Assembly (NCBI RefSeq): GCF_900100365.1 | Contig: NZ_FNKU01000001.1 | Span: 3,919,501 to 3,983,500 of the forward strand | Direction: 5' to 3' | From: Pseudomonas cannabina | Lineage (GTDB): Bacteria; Pseudomonadota; Gammaproteobacteria; Pseudomonadales; Pseudomonadaceae | Length of the DNA stretch: 64,000 nucleotides | Part shown: positions 11,122 to 19,228 of the stretch, in pieces | Numbering within the stretch: position 1 is the first letter of the stretch | How the letters are laid out: each line of letters begins with the position of its first letter | The notes under the pieces: generated by a model | The model's input: the letters and a program-made list of their open reading frames with translations, nothing else | What the model was told of the DNA's origin: nothing | Databases searched by the model: none | Translations under genes and position numbers: made by a program

Positions 11122-12189
11122 ATGGCCACCATCGTCAAAACAGACGCTGGCACTTGGAAAGCCCTGGTGCGGAAAACCGGCTGGCCCGCCAACGCGAAGA
11201 CCTTTCGCACCAAGCGTGATGCCGAAGACTGGGCCCGTCGCACAGAAGATGAAATGGTCAGAGGCGTGTACATCCAGAGAAGTGGGTCCGAACGCATGAC
11301 TCTGGCCATGGCATTAAAACGCTACCTGGCAGAGATCAGCCCAACGAAGAAACCGACGACTCAGCGCGCGGAGGCAACCAAGGCCAAACAGCTGATCAGC
11401 CATTTGGGGAAGTACTCAATGGCAGCGCTTTCTGCAGAAATCATCGCCAATTACCGAGATTCGCGCCTAGCCTCGATCACGCATCGCGGCAAGCCAACAA
11501 GCAACAACACTGTGCGCTTGGAACTTGCCCTTCTGAGCCACCTGTACACCGTGGCAATCCAGGAGTGGGGTTTGGGGTTAAGTTTCAACCCAGTGCTGAA
11601 CATCCGCAAGCCAAGCCCCGGCCAAGGTAGAGATCGACGCCTTTCTGCCGAAGAGGAACGCCGGTTACTGGCCGCAGTGAATGCGCACAGCAATCCGATG
11701 CTTGGCTGGATTGTTCGAATCGCCTTGGAGACCGGCATGCGCTCGTCGGAGATAACATCGTTGCGCCGACATCAAGTCGATCTGAAAAAGCGCGTGGTGC
11801 GCCTCTCTGACACTAAGAACGATAGCGCCCGCACTGTGCCGCTGACCCGGCTAGCCACCGACACGTTCCAATTGGCGATGAGCAACCCTATTCGCCCAAT
11901 CGATTGCGATCTAGTGTTTTTTGGGGAGCCTGGCAAAGACGATAAGCGCAGCGCGTATGCCTTTACCAAGACATGGGGCAAGCTGAAGACCAAGCTAGGA
12001 ATGCCTGACCTACGCTTTCATGACCTTCGTCATGAAGCAGTCAGCCGGTTGGTAGAGGGTGGCCTTTCTGACCAGGAGGTTTCTGCCATCAGCGGGCATA
12101 AGTCGATGCAGATGCTCAAGCGCTACACGCATCTACGAGCAGAGGATCTGGTAGGCAAATTGGATAAGCTGGAGACAAGAAACTCCTAA
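11122..12189 (+). CDS. int: Tyrosine site-specific recombinase (island integrase)
   Basis: Phage-type integrase that presumably recombines attL and attR. The 355-residue protein (start ATG 11122, MATIVKTDAGTWKALV) has an N-terminal arm-type AP2-like segment, a SAM-like core-binding domain (~60-150), and a catalytic domain with the conserved R in ETGMRSSEI (~residue 215), HDLRHEA (H-x-x-R, ~300), the H of SGHKS (~323) and the tyrosine nucleophile in LKRYTHL (~332). It sits 128 bp from the tRNA 3' end and is transcribed away from it, as is typical of tRNA-integrated islands. A longer frame reaches into the tRNA, but those codons have no family resemblance. Confidence 0.93.
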   Translation: MATIVKTDAGTWKALVRKTGWPANAKTFRTKRDAEDWARRTEDEMVRGVYIQRSGSERMTLAMALKRYLAEISPTKKPTTQRAEATKAKQLISHLGKYSMAALSAEIIANYRDSRLASITHRGKPTSNNTVRLELALLSHLYTVAIQEWGLGLSFNPVLNIRKPSPGQGRDRRLSAEEERRLLAAVNAHSNPMLGWIVRIALETGMRSSEITSLRRHQVDLKKRVVRLSDTKNDSARTVPLTRLATDTFQLAMSNPIRPIDCDLVFFGEPGKDDKRSAYAFTKTWGKLKTKLGMPDLRFHDLRHEAVSRLVEGGLSDQEVSAISGHKSMQMLKRYTHLRAEDLVGKLDKLETRNS

Positions 12190-12422
12190 ATTGAGTAATT
12201 GCATCGGCTTGGCAACCCGTTCGCATTCGACGCGAGCAGTCATCTGTATTGCCATGACCGACAGAGAACGACCCAAAACCGCCTTCGGGGAGGGCAACTA
12301 ACGGTAAAAAGCAGATGGTAGAGATCCTCATGACTTCGTAATGTGCTCGCCATCCAAGTCGAATTGCCTATAATCTGCTTGGCGTTCTTGCACAAGCATT
12401 GAGTCCAGACAAGGAGTTGGGA
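12190..12422 (+). other. Gap between integrase and Shedu leader ORF
   Basis: No gene is visible in this gap. A TATAAT at 12369-12374 lies 49 bp before the leader-ORF start and is a plausible -10 box, although no good -35 is seen at the right spacing. An AAGGAG ribosome-binding site (12411-12416) closes the gap. Confidence 0.4.
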
Positions 12423-12518
12423 ATGGGCAGAATTTTATATAACATAAGTAGCGTTTATAATTTACCGCTTTATGGTCGTTATTTTGTGCTAGTCATAATT
12501 CAGGCTTTATACAAATGA
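12423..12518 (+). CDS. 31-residue leader ORF coupled to the Shedu gene
   Basis: A short ORF starts ATG 12423 six bases after a strong AAGGAG (12411-12416). It encodes a hydrophobic, tyrosine-rich peptide, MGRILYNISSVYNLPLYG followed by RYFVLVIIQALYK. Its TGA (12516-12518) overlaps the ATG of the next gene as ATGA. The downstream gene has no good ribosome-binding site of its own, so ribosomes most likely reach it by termination-reinitiation. The peptide could be a regulatory leader, a small membrane peptide or a non-functional coupler. No family is recognised. Confidence 0.55.
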   Translation: MGRILYNISSVYNLPLYGRYFVLVIIQALYK

Positions 12519-13753
12519 ACGAAGAAGAGAAAACAGCTTCTCCAGCGAAAAAAATAACAATGGCCTTTATGCAAGAGGTGATGAATAATTATCTGGGCCC
12601 GCTTTGGCAATACGTACAACAAAATCCGAATCTCATCAAAACAGCCCCTGGTTTCCTATTAAAACCTGAGGAAATTGTTGTATACATTGGCCAAACTCAC
12701 ATCGCTGTAGAGTACATAGGATCTGAGATTGCTGAGAAGCTGAATTCTGACGGGTTACTGAACCTGAGATATCATGATTACTCGGTGAAAAAGTGCAATC
12801 TTTTCGAAAAAATCATTGGTTTTGAATATGACTCGACCGCAAGTCGTGTATCTTCAATGCCCTTGCCACCATTCAGTGAGGACCTAGTCTTCCCGACAAA
12901 TAAAGGTTGGGAAAAACTCACAGAGTTGAAATGGAACTTTGCAGCTCAAAATAGCATTATGGGTTTTAACGTACCAAGCCCAGAACCTATGAAAGGGCAA
13001 TTTACCAGAATCGTAAACGGAATGTTTTTCGACGCTGACGACTCTGGATTGAGGACCAGACATATAAAGTGGCTAGATTTCTTCCCTATCCATTTTGATA
13101 GTAGCGATGAAAAATTTGATCGCATCGGCTTCAATCTAGAGGAAATTAGAAAACTTGTAGAGTATGATGCTCACTACTCTTACCCTATGCCGGATGACTA
13201 CAAATATATTCAGCTACCGAAAATAAATAGATTCATCGAAGTATGGGGGAGTTCCAAAAGCACGGAGCCTCATATAACTTCTCACTTATCTAAAGAAGAA
13301 AATAAATTTATACTAACAATGAAATTTGGAGCAAAGGATGTGTTTTCTGAATTGATTTGCGAATGGCAGAGCGAAAAAAGGAATGCTATAAGACCAGATT
13401 TTTTTGTTCTGCAGCCCAACGGTTACGCAGACATTGTCGAATTCAAACTTCCCGAAATTGACAAAGGCTTCATTGTCGGCGGTCAAAACAGAGAAACATT
13501 TTCTTCGTGGCTAAATTCATATATTTCTCAGACCAGGGTGTACGCTACCTACTTTGATGATCCGAACAATCGAAGATGGTTTGAAGAAAAGTATGGATTT
13601 AAAGTTCACAAGCCTCGCAGATGGCTCGTCGTAGGACGCAGAAGCGATTTTGAGTCTGATGTATGGCGGGAAATCATGTCAGATCATCAGGGCTTAGAGA
13701 TAATAACTTTTGACGATTTGATAGATGGAGTTGTAGTGCAGTTCTATAAATGA
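12515..13753 (+). CDS. sduA: Shedu-type anti-phage nuclease (DUF4263)
   Basis: The 412-residue protein has a C-terminal PD-(D/E)xK nuclease-like domain of the Shedu (DUF4263) family. It contains RPDFFVLQPNGYADIVEFKLP (~residues 292-312, active-site D and E-x-K), then SYISQTRVYATYF and PRRWLVVGRRSDFES, a pattern typical of SduA. The N-terminal ~240 residues are variable, as expected for the sensor or regulatory part. Shedu is a known single-gene phage-defence system that cleaves DNA; activity here is inferred. The gene is AT-rich relative to the chromosome and is translationally coupled to a 31-codon leader. It is followed by a gene split by a MITE. Confidence 0.82.
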   Translation: MNEEEKTASPAKKITMAFMQEVMNNYLGPLWQYVQQNPNLIKTAPGFLLKPEEIVVYIGQTHIAVEYIGSEIAEKLNSDGLLNLRYHDYSVKKCNLFEKIIGFEYDSTASRVSSMPLPPFSEDLVFPTNKGWEKLTELKWNFAAQNSIMGFNVPSPEPMKGQFTRIVNGMFFDADDSGLRTRHIKWLDFFPIHFDSSDEKFDRIGFNLEEIRKLVEYDAHYSYPMPDDYKYIQLPKINRFIEVWGSSKSTEPHITSHLSKEENKFILTMKFGAKDVFSELICEWQSEKRNAIRPDFFVLQPNGYADIVEFKLPEIDKGFIVGGQNRETFSSWLNSYISQTRVYATYFDDPNNRRWFEEKYGFKVHKPRRWLVVGRRSDFESDVWREIMSDHQGLEIITFDDLIDGVVVQFYK

Positions 13754-13865
13754 AAGGCATTGAGGAATCAAAAAATCGTACGCAGTGCTTTAGGTCGGAG
13801 TCGGCCGAAAGGATAGAATAAAGTGCGATGCTTGGGATGAGCTAATATTGAACGGGGAGCTGGTC

Positions 13866-15426
13866 ATGCTTGCAATGAAAATAAAGCTGACGCATTGGGT
13901 TTTGGTATTTTCTTCCAAGTTCCCTTGGCTTGTGCCGAGACTTTTGCGATTTCTCGGACAGAATTATGGCAAGCAAGATAGCGAGGTGATGCGTGAGATT
14001 TATAACGAAGAGAATCGGATTAAAACTGCCAGCATTTTTGAAGGCCGTGTTTCTTGGAAAGGTATAAGCTTTGTTGCGGAAATTGGAAGCGAGGATTTAG
14101 GGAGGCGCTGATTTATTCGATTTTTCGTCCCTGCAACGCTCTGGAGGCCTTGATTTATCTGGGGGCAACAGCTGGGTTTTAGAATAAATCAGCGTCTCCT
14201 TAGGAAAAGTCCACAAGTGGATGAGTGGCCAACCACGCGCAGGAGGAAATTACAGTTCGACACACGAAGAGGGTATAAAGAGCAAGAATTTGATTGGTGC
14301 CAGTTACAACAACTTAGGCTTCGTGTCTTTCGATCGCCCAACGATATTCTCAGTGGGGAGCATAAGTATTGCACCTCAACTTCCTAAAAGCTGCTACATA
14401 AGTCTTCTGAGGTTGAAAAACGGGGCTTGCTATATCTCTCTTTATGTGAAGCTTGATGACTCTGTCAAGTCGCTAGTTTCTGACGTCGACGTTCGCCACA
14501 TTAGTCGATACAAAGTATTTCAATCGTTCAACCCGTTCTCCCCAAGATTTGCAATAACTGAACATCACGACAGAAGGTCTGTAATTGAAAAATTCTTATA
14601 CAGAAAGGCAAATGAAGTAGTAGGTGAGGCTAAGCAAGCGGTCGAAGCGATGCTAGAAGCTTGGGGTGTAAAAAGGAAAGTTGATGAGTTTTCGTTGGTT
14701 GCCGATTTTTTCAGAGAGGGTACAGGCTCTTATTTTGATGAGCTTTCACTATCGGAAAGCGACGAGGCCAGCACTTCTATTGTAGTAATTGAACGTCACA
14801 GAGGCCGTTTTTTAATCAGCCCATTGAGCGAAGACACATCAGAGGAGTACATAGAAAACTACATTCCAAGCCAATTTGGAGTAGATGCATTTTTTTTGAA
14901 GAGCCAAGTGAGCTTAGATACTGAAAGCTATCGCCGCTATGATTTTAAGTCAATTGGGATTACTGATAATTACACCTATACAGCAATCCTGGCGGAAATA
15001 TACTCACGCTTCCAGCGATGCACGAGCAAAGTAAGCCCTGTCTTTTTAAGCCACAATAAAAAAGAAGAGCGCGATCTAAAAAAATTGCTTGATGCAGGAG
15101 TTGAACTGAACGTAATTGAGGAAAGATTGACTGCTGTTGAAGAGGGGTTGCACTGGTGTGAAGAAAGATATCGCAAGTTTAATCGCGATAGAATACGTGC
15201 AATTCGGTCCCACGTGTCTTCTTTTCGGAAGGATGTAGAAAGGCGTCGGGACTTGAATAATGGGAAGCTGCAAGTAAAAAACTTAATTTGGATGCGGCGC
15301 TACTCGATAATGGTGTTTCTATTTGTGCTGGTTCAGATTACCTTATCCCTGCTCAATGTTGATTGGACGGATGCTGGCAGAAGTAAAAATCCGATTTATA
15401 TCAATCTTTTCCATAATACTAAATGA
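13866..15426 (+). pseudogene. Unknown membrane-anchored protein gene, split by a MITE
   Basis: Two fragments, 13866-14100 and 14204-15426, lie in different frames on either side of MITE copy 1. Deleting the 99-bp MITE plus one copy of the TTAG duplication (103 bp) joins them in one open frame (...GSEDLG-KVHKWMSG...) of about 485 residues. The predicted intact protein has an N-terminal hydrophobic patch (WVLVFSSKFPWLVPRLL), a central unrecognised region, a charged coiled-coil-like stretch (about 375-440) and a C-terminal membrane helix (YSIMVFLFVLVQITLSLL). Neighbouring Shedu suggests a defence or accessory role, but no family was recognised. The downstream part could be translated from ATG 14221. 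Confidence 0.8.
14101..14199 (+). mobile_element. MITE copy 1 (inside an unknown gene)
   Basis: A 99-bp element with ends GGAGGCGCTGATTTATTC and GAATAAATCAGCGTCTCC (18-bp terminal inverted repeats, one mismatch), flanked by a TTAG duplication (14097-14100 and 14200-14203). It has no coding capacity. It interrupts the gene spanning 13866-15426. Confidence 0.93.
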
Positions 15427-15520
15427 ATTTAATTCAGAGTGCCGATAAGACAGTAACACATAAAAATCTCTGTAAGTACTGGGACACGATGGCCCCAGCA
15501 ACCGCGATTTTAGCTACTAG

Positions 15521-15619
15521 GGAGGCGCTGATTTATTCGATTTTTCGTCCCTGCAACGCTCTGGAGGCCTTGATTTATCTGGGGGCAACAGCTGGGTTTT
15601 AGAATAAATCAGCGTCTCC
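15521..15619 (+). mobile_element. MITE copy 2
   Basis: Same 99-bp element as at 14101, same orientation, flanked by CTAG on both sides (15517-15520 and 15620-15623). It lies in the non-coding interval between the split gene and the convergent 480-codon regulator. No reading frame is restored by its removal. The rest of 15427-15803 has no recognisable gene. Confidence 0.92.
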
Positions 15620-15803
15620 CTAGCTACTGGTGAGACGCTGTTTTTGGTCGATCTTCGCCAGTCGTCAATACGCTGTGCGTTGATCAGATCGGATGCAAAT
15701 TTTCGCTCAACACGAATGCAATTTACTGGTCGGTGGCCGTGCAAATGAGTGGTCAATGCAATTACGCACGTGGCCCGACACCATCGTCACTAAGCAAAGC
15801 ATC

Positions 15804-15848
15804 AGCCGCTTTTGCCCCGGCTGAAAATCCGCCGGGACAAAAGCGGCT
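15804..15848 (-). terminator. Long hairpin at the 3' end of the zinc/HTH protein gene
   Basis: 18-bp arms 15804-15821 and 15831-15848 (AGCCGCTTTTG...GGC with one mismatch) enclose a 9-nt loop. The right arm overlaps the stop codon of the minus-strand gene. On that strand the stem ends in CAAAAGCGGCT without a long T-run, so transcription termination or mRNA stabilisation are both possible. Confidence 0.55.
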
Positions 15849-17289
15849 AGCACTTTGATTTCGCATGCTCAGAGATCCCCATCAGACGTACCAGTCCGTC
15901 AACTGTACCTTTGCTAAGACCCACTTCCTTAGCGATTACCGTGATCGATAGCCCTTTCATGGCGGCATCCCTTATCGCCTTTCTAATTGGTTCTGGAACC
16001 TGCGCCTCGCCGGTTAGCGGGTTGATGTAGCTGCCTGCATGGTGTGTATTCATCAATAACTCTAGGCTTTTCTTGGCTTTTGATATCGCCTGACGCGATA
16101 TTCCCAATCGCCTCGCCATCTCTGATTGGCTGATGCCCTCTTCGTGCATGAGCCAAACTTTTTCGCGTAGCCCAAGTGATGAGGGCTTACCTGTCGTCAC
16201 AACGTGCAAGCCTGAGTGCACCTGGTCATAGGCGAGCTTTCTTATTTCCTGGATATCAGGGGAGCTGGGAGGCAGAAAATTGAACGCAAACTCAGATCTT
16301 CCCGACCTGCCGAGTGCAGATAGATGATTATGAAACGCAACCTTGTAGCGTAAGTCGGCATGGTATTTAGCCGATCCGGGCTTGTGTACGGCGCAGTACC
16401 GGTAGCTTAGGTTCCCCGCCACGATTTTCTCGATACGAAACCGCTCGAATACGACGCGTAGCTTTGCAGCCTCTGCTTTCGATATCAAAGTACTGGATGG
16501 AGAAAGCTTGAGGCTGCTTTCCAGCATCCAAGCGTCTGCTAGTCTGGCGTCCTGTTCTTCAGCAGAGAGCTGACACTGACCTGAACGGACAATTTCGCCC
16601 ACCTCGTAACGCTGCTGAGCTACAAGCTCCTGCAGTCTGTTGGACCGAATGCTTACACGCCAACAAAGCTCACAGTAACCGCCATCCTGTGGACGGGTCC
16701 GGTCATCTATAGCGGCATCAAAGTCTCTCAATGCCTTTGTACGCAGGGGTCTGAAGTGGCGCATCAATCGAAACAAGTCACGTATAGATTCCAAAGCCCC
16801 GCAAAGCGATTCCGCACCCTCGAACGGCGCCCCGTTCGGGCTAAGCAAACTACGAATGGCGAACTCAATATTTGAGTCCCAGCGATCCAAGTTCTGGAGC
16901 TGCCAGTCGATCTCCGGCATATTTTTTGGTCTATCGGATATAACATCGCGAGCCAGAATATCAGCCATCTGAGCGCCTCCACCTGCCTCAGCGCTCGCAA
17001 CGTAAGGAGCTGCATAAAATGGAGGTGAGGTATGGGCCATTTCCGACAGCCGAGCACCAGTCAGCAAACTCTTGGCCCACTCGCCCTCGTAGCCAGCTAG
17101 GCATTGATCAAACGGCGCATCCAAATTCGCCCTCACCAAAGGCCAGATGGGATAGCGCCTGGAGGTTAGGCTTGAGGATGCGTTAAGCCGGCCTAACACC
17201 GCTCTGTAGCCAGCAGCAAACTGGACTGAACAACGAGGATCGTGATCGTAGATGTTGAGCAAATTCGTCAGATAACCAAGGCGCGCCAT
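15847..17289 (-). CDS. Unrecognised DNA-binding protein with Cys/His zinc-like motif and two helix-turn-helix units
   Basis: The 480-residue protein has no membrane segment. Residues C206-x2-C209 (GGYCELCWR) and C299-x2-H302 (YRYCAVHKPG) look like the four ligands of a split zinc knuckle, followed by YHADLRYK. The C-terminal third has a resolvase-like helix-turn-helix at ~385-408 (SQSEMARRLGISRQAISKAK) and a second at ~450-472 (TVIAKEVGLSKGTVDGLV). It is divergent from the replication-module genes across a 90-bp gap that contains a small palindrome, so it may be the island's own regulator. The precise function is unknown. Confidence 0.65.
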   Translation of the reverse strand: MARLGYLTNLLNIYDHDPRCSVQFAAGYRAVLGRLNASSSLTSRRYPIWPLVRANLDAPFDQCLAGYEGEWAKSLLTGARLSEMAHTSPPFYAAPYVASAEAGGGAQMADILARDVISDRPKNMPEIDWQLQNLDRWDSNIEFAIRSLLSPNGAPFEGAESLCGALESIRDLFRLMRHFRPLRTKALRDFDAAIDDRTRPQDGGYCELCWRVSIRSNRLQELVAQQRYEVGEIVRSGQCQLSAEEQDARLADAWMLESSLKLSPSSTLISKAEAAKLRVVFERFRIEKIVAGNLSYRYCAVHKPGSAKYHADLRYKVAFHNHLSALGRSGRSEFAFNFLPPSSPDIQEIRKLAYDQVHSGLHVVTTGKPSSLGLREKVWLMHEEGISQSEMARRLGISRQAISKAKKSLELLMNTHHAGSYINPLTGEAQVPEPIRKAIRDAAMKGLSITVIAKEVGLSKGTVDGLVRLMGISEHAKSKC

Positions 17290-17331
17290 GTCAACCTAGA
17301 AGTTAAAAACATTCGCCTCATTCTAGACGTA

Positions 17332-17343
17332 ATTACTCGTAAT
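17332..17343. promoter_or_regulatory. Palindrome between divergent island genes
   Basis: ATTAC-TC-GTAAT lies 42 bp upstream of the minus-strand regulator start and 35 bp upstream of the plus-strand gene. Its position in a divergent 90-bp control region makes it a candidate operator; no protein can be assigned. Confidence 0.35.
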
Positions 17344-17378
17344 GTTCTACCTACGTTACTCACTGTAGGCAAAGAAAC

Positions 17379-17597
17379 ATGACAACCGAAGAGCTAATTC
17401 TGACCAGCAACGGGGGCTCTCCCCTACTCTCACTATCGCAAGTCGCAGAGATCCTTCATCGCAGCCCTGAGGGTTTGCGCATCACATTATCGGGGGACAA
17501 CGAAATCGCCCGAAACTTGAAACCCTGCAGGATCAAAATTGGTCGGCGCGTCTATTTCCGCGTAGCTGGCATAGCTCGCTTTATCGACGAAGCGTAA
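17379..17597 (+). CDS. Small excisionase-like / MerR-type DNA-binding protein
   Basis: A 72-residue protein with the pattern LLSLSQVAEILHRSPEGLR...IKIGRRVYFRVAGIARFID. This is the winged helix-turn-helix layout found in excisionases, AlpA-like proteins and small plasmid regulators: a helix-turn-helix, then a basic wing G-R-R-V-Y-F and a final helix. It lies 9 bp before the initiator gene and probably shares its transcript. It could be the recombination directionality factor of the island or a repressor of the replication gene; sequence alone does not decide. Confidence 0.6.
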   Translation: MTTEELILTSNGGSPLLSLSQVAEILHRSPEGLRITLSGDNEIARNLKPCRIKIGRRVYFRVAGIARFIDEA

Positions 17598-17606
17598 GAC
17601 TAGCCT

Positions 17607-18497
17607 GTGTCCGCAGTGACCAAACTATCGCGACTAGTGGAACGGGCTTCCAGGCTCCCACCTACTCCGACGGTGGTATCACTAGAACCGGTCCGGTCTG
17701 AAAAGGTGCTGACAAGCTGGCCAGACGAAGTGAGAGGCGTACCCAATGTCACTCTCCGGTCTGCGCTTTTCGGGTCCAGTCGCTCCGCTAGCAACGCCTT
17801 CCTACAGCGCGCTGAAATTTACACTCAGAGGCCTACGCAAATGAGATATTCGGGACCACGGTTGGACCAGGGCGATTTAGATGTCTGGATCACGTTGTTG
17901 CATATCGCTCGCCAAAAGCAGATGGGGACATCGTTTAAAACCAGCGCATACGAGCTTCTGAAACTACAAGGGAAGACGGATGCCGGGAGTAATAGGAAAA
18001 CTCTCTACAAGCGTTTGTTCCGGCTGGCAGCAGGCACGCTCGAGATAAGTGCAAAGTGTCATTCCTATACGGGAGGTCTGATTGACTCGATCCATAGAAA
18101 CGATCAGGAGCAGAAGCTGGTTATCACGCTGAACCTTGAGCTCTCTAACCTATTCGGGCCAAATGACTTCACCCACATCGATTGGTCCGTCCGCAGGACT
18201 TTGAACTCTAAACCGCTAGCACAGTGGCTACATGGGTATTTCTCCACCCATGCTGAGCCCTACCCTGTATCAATTGGCACACTGATGATGATGGCAAGCA
18301 GCATCAATAGCTCTGCGTCCAGCCGTGAACAGAATCTTCGAAGAGCATTGGACGCGCTTAAGGACGCGAGCAATCTGCATGGACAGACGTTTAGCTACGA
18401 AATCAGCAGTGGCAACGTGTATGTCACAAAAACCCCAACCAGTAGCCAAGCCAGGCATATTGCGAGGAAAGCCAGCGGCTATGAGAGCAAACAATAG
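17607..18497 (+). CDS. trfA: TrfA-family plasmid replication initiator
   Basis: A 296-residue protein (GTG start 17607). After a ~75-residue variable N-terminus comes MRYSGPRLDQGDLDVWITLLHIARQ, then LLKLQGKTDAGSNRKTLYKRLFRL and SKPLAQWLHGYFSTHAEPYP, the winged-helix pattern of TrfA/RepA initiators of IncP-type plasmids. Such proteins bind iterons and recruit host DnaA and helicase. Four iterons follow directly after its stop codon, which supports the assignment strongly. An ATG at 17840 could give a shorter form, as TrfA genes often do. Its presence suggests that the excised island can replicate. Confidence 0.8.
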   Translation: MSAVTKLSRLVERASRLPPTPTVVSLEPVRSEKVLTSWPDEVRGVPNVTLRSALFGSSRSASNAFLQRAEIYTQRPTQMRYSGPRLDQGDLDVWITLLHIARQKQMGTSFKTSAYELLKLQGKTDAGSNRKTLYKRLFRLAAGTLEISAKCHSYTGGLIDSIHRNDQEQKLVITLNLELSNLFGPNDFTHIDWSVRRTLNSKPLAQWLHGYFSTHAEPYPVSIGTLMMMASSINSSASSREQNLRRALDALKDASNLHGQTFSYEISSGNVYVTKTPTSSQARHIARKASGYESKQ

Positions 18498-18688
18498 TAC
18501 CGTAGCGTTGGATAGATGTACCGTAGCATTGGCTAGAAAATACCGTAGCGCCGGCTAGCAAATACCGTAGCACTGGATAAGTTACCCACAGGCCTAACTG
18601 GCTACAAGCCGTGTCCCTTGAGGGCTGCGCAGATAATGCACGCCCCCTTAATCCTTTTTAATCATCCTAATACAGCTTGGAGGCCACA
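18498..18688 (+). other. Putative replication origin: four iterons, DnaA-like box, AT-rich stretch
   Basis: Four copies of TACCGTAGCRYYGGMTA start at 18498, 18519, 18541 and 18563, a spacing of 21, 22 and 22 bp. This is two helical turns, so all copies face the same side of the DNA. TTACCCACA at 18582-18590 differs from the DnaA consensus TTATCCACA at one base. An AT-richer run (about 18648-18672) follows. Position directly after the TrfA-like gene is standard for iteron plasmids. Confidence 0.82.
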
Positions 18689-18952
18689 ATGATTGAGGTC
18701 GAAGCAGGTCGCGGCTACGTATACACTGATCTTAGCGACCCAGAAGCGGAGGAAATGCTGGTCAAAGCACAAACGGTCTCCTCAATAATCCGACTCATCG
18801 AGGAAAAAGGGCTGTCACTTGGTGACGCTGCACGACTGGCGTGCGTTCCACAGGTGCAGTTAAGCAAGCTTCTGATCGGTCGCTTTCAAACTAACGCCCT
18901 GAGCGATTTGGAAGAGATGCGCAAAAAAATCCGGGATGGCAAAAACACATGA
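18689..18952 (+). CDS. XRE-type helix-turn-helix protein, antitoxin-like
   Basis: An 87-residue protein from ATG 18689 with a GGAGG ribosome-binding site at 18679-18683. It contains an XRE-like domain, EKGLSLGDAARLACVPQVQLSKLLIGRFQTNALSDLEEM, of the kind found in HigA-like antitoxins and small plasmid regulators. The following gene starts inside its stop codon (ATGA), so the two form a coupled pair. Whether the pair is a toxin-antitoxin module or copy-control genes cannot be decided from sequence. Confidence 0.6.
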   Translation: MIEVEAGRGYVYTDLSDPEAEEMLVKAQTVSSIIRLIEEKGLSLGDAARLACVPQVQLSKLLIGRFQTNALSDLEEMRKKIRDGKNT

Positions 18953-19215
18953 CGAACGTATCTATCGAGCAGTCCAGCTACTGGCGCGACTATTTCATAA
19001 CCCTGGACAAAACCCCGCTCAGCCTTGCCATTTGGCGAGGAATTTTCGATGATTCAGAGCTTTGTGAATTTAGCACGCTACCAAAAGAATCCCTCGAAGA
19101 TGCACTCCAGAGGCATCGGCGCAAGTTGGAAGCCATGCTGCAGGCCCTCGAGGAAATCAATCTTCCTGAATTGGAGTGGCTACCGCCCAAGGTGCGGCAA
19201 CAGCTAGAGATGTGA
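18949..19215 (+). CDS. Unrecognised 88-residue protein coupled to the XRE-type gene
   Basis: A small acidic, helix-rich protein (SYWRDYFITLDKTPLSLAIW ... LEAMLQALEEINLPELEWLP) with no family I recognise. It overlaps the preceding helix-turn-helix gene by ATGA and is convergent with the relaxase gene (14 bp apart). Translational coupling to an antitoxin-like gene makes a toxin or partner role possible, but no catalytic motif of a known toxin family is visible. Confidence 0.5.
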   Translation: MTNVSIEQSSYWRDYFITLDKTPLSLAIWRGIFDDSELCEFSTLPKESLEDALQRHRRKLEAMLQALEEINLPELEWLPPKVRQQLEM

Positions 19216-19228
19216 TAGCCAAATCCCG

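Noticed and set aside
15517..15756. 79-codon minus-strand frame crossing MITE copy 2
   Set aside because: Part of it is MITE sequence; removing the MITE does not produce a longer frame, and no family match is visible.
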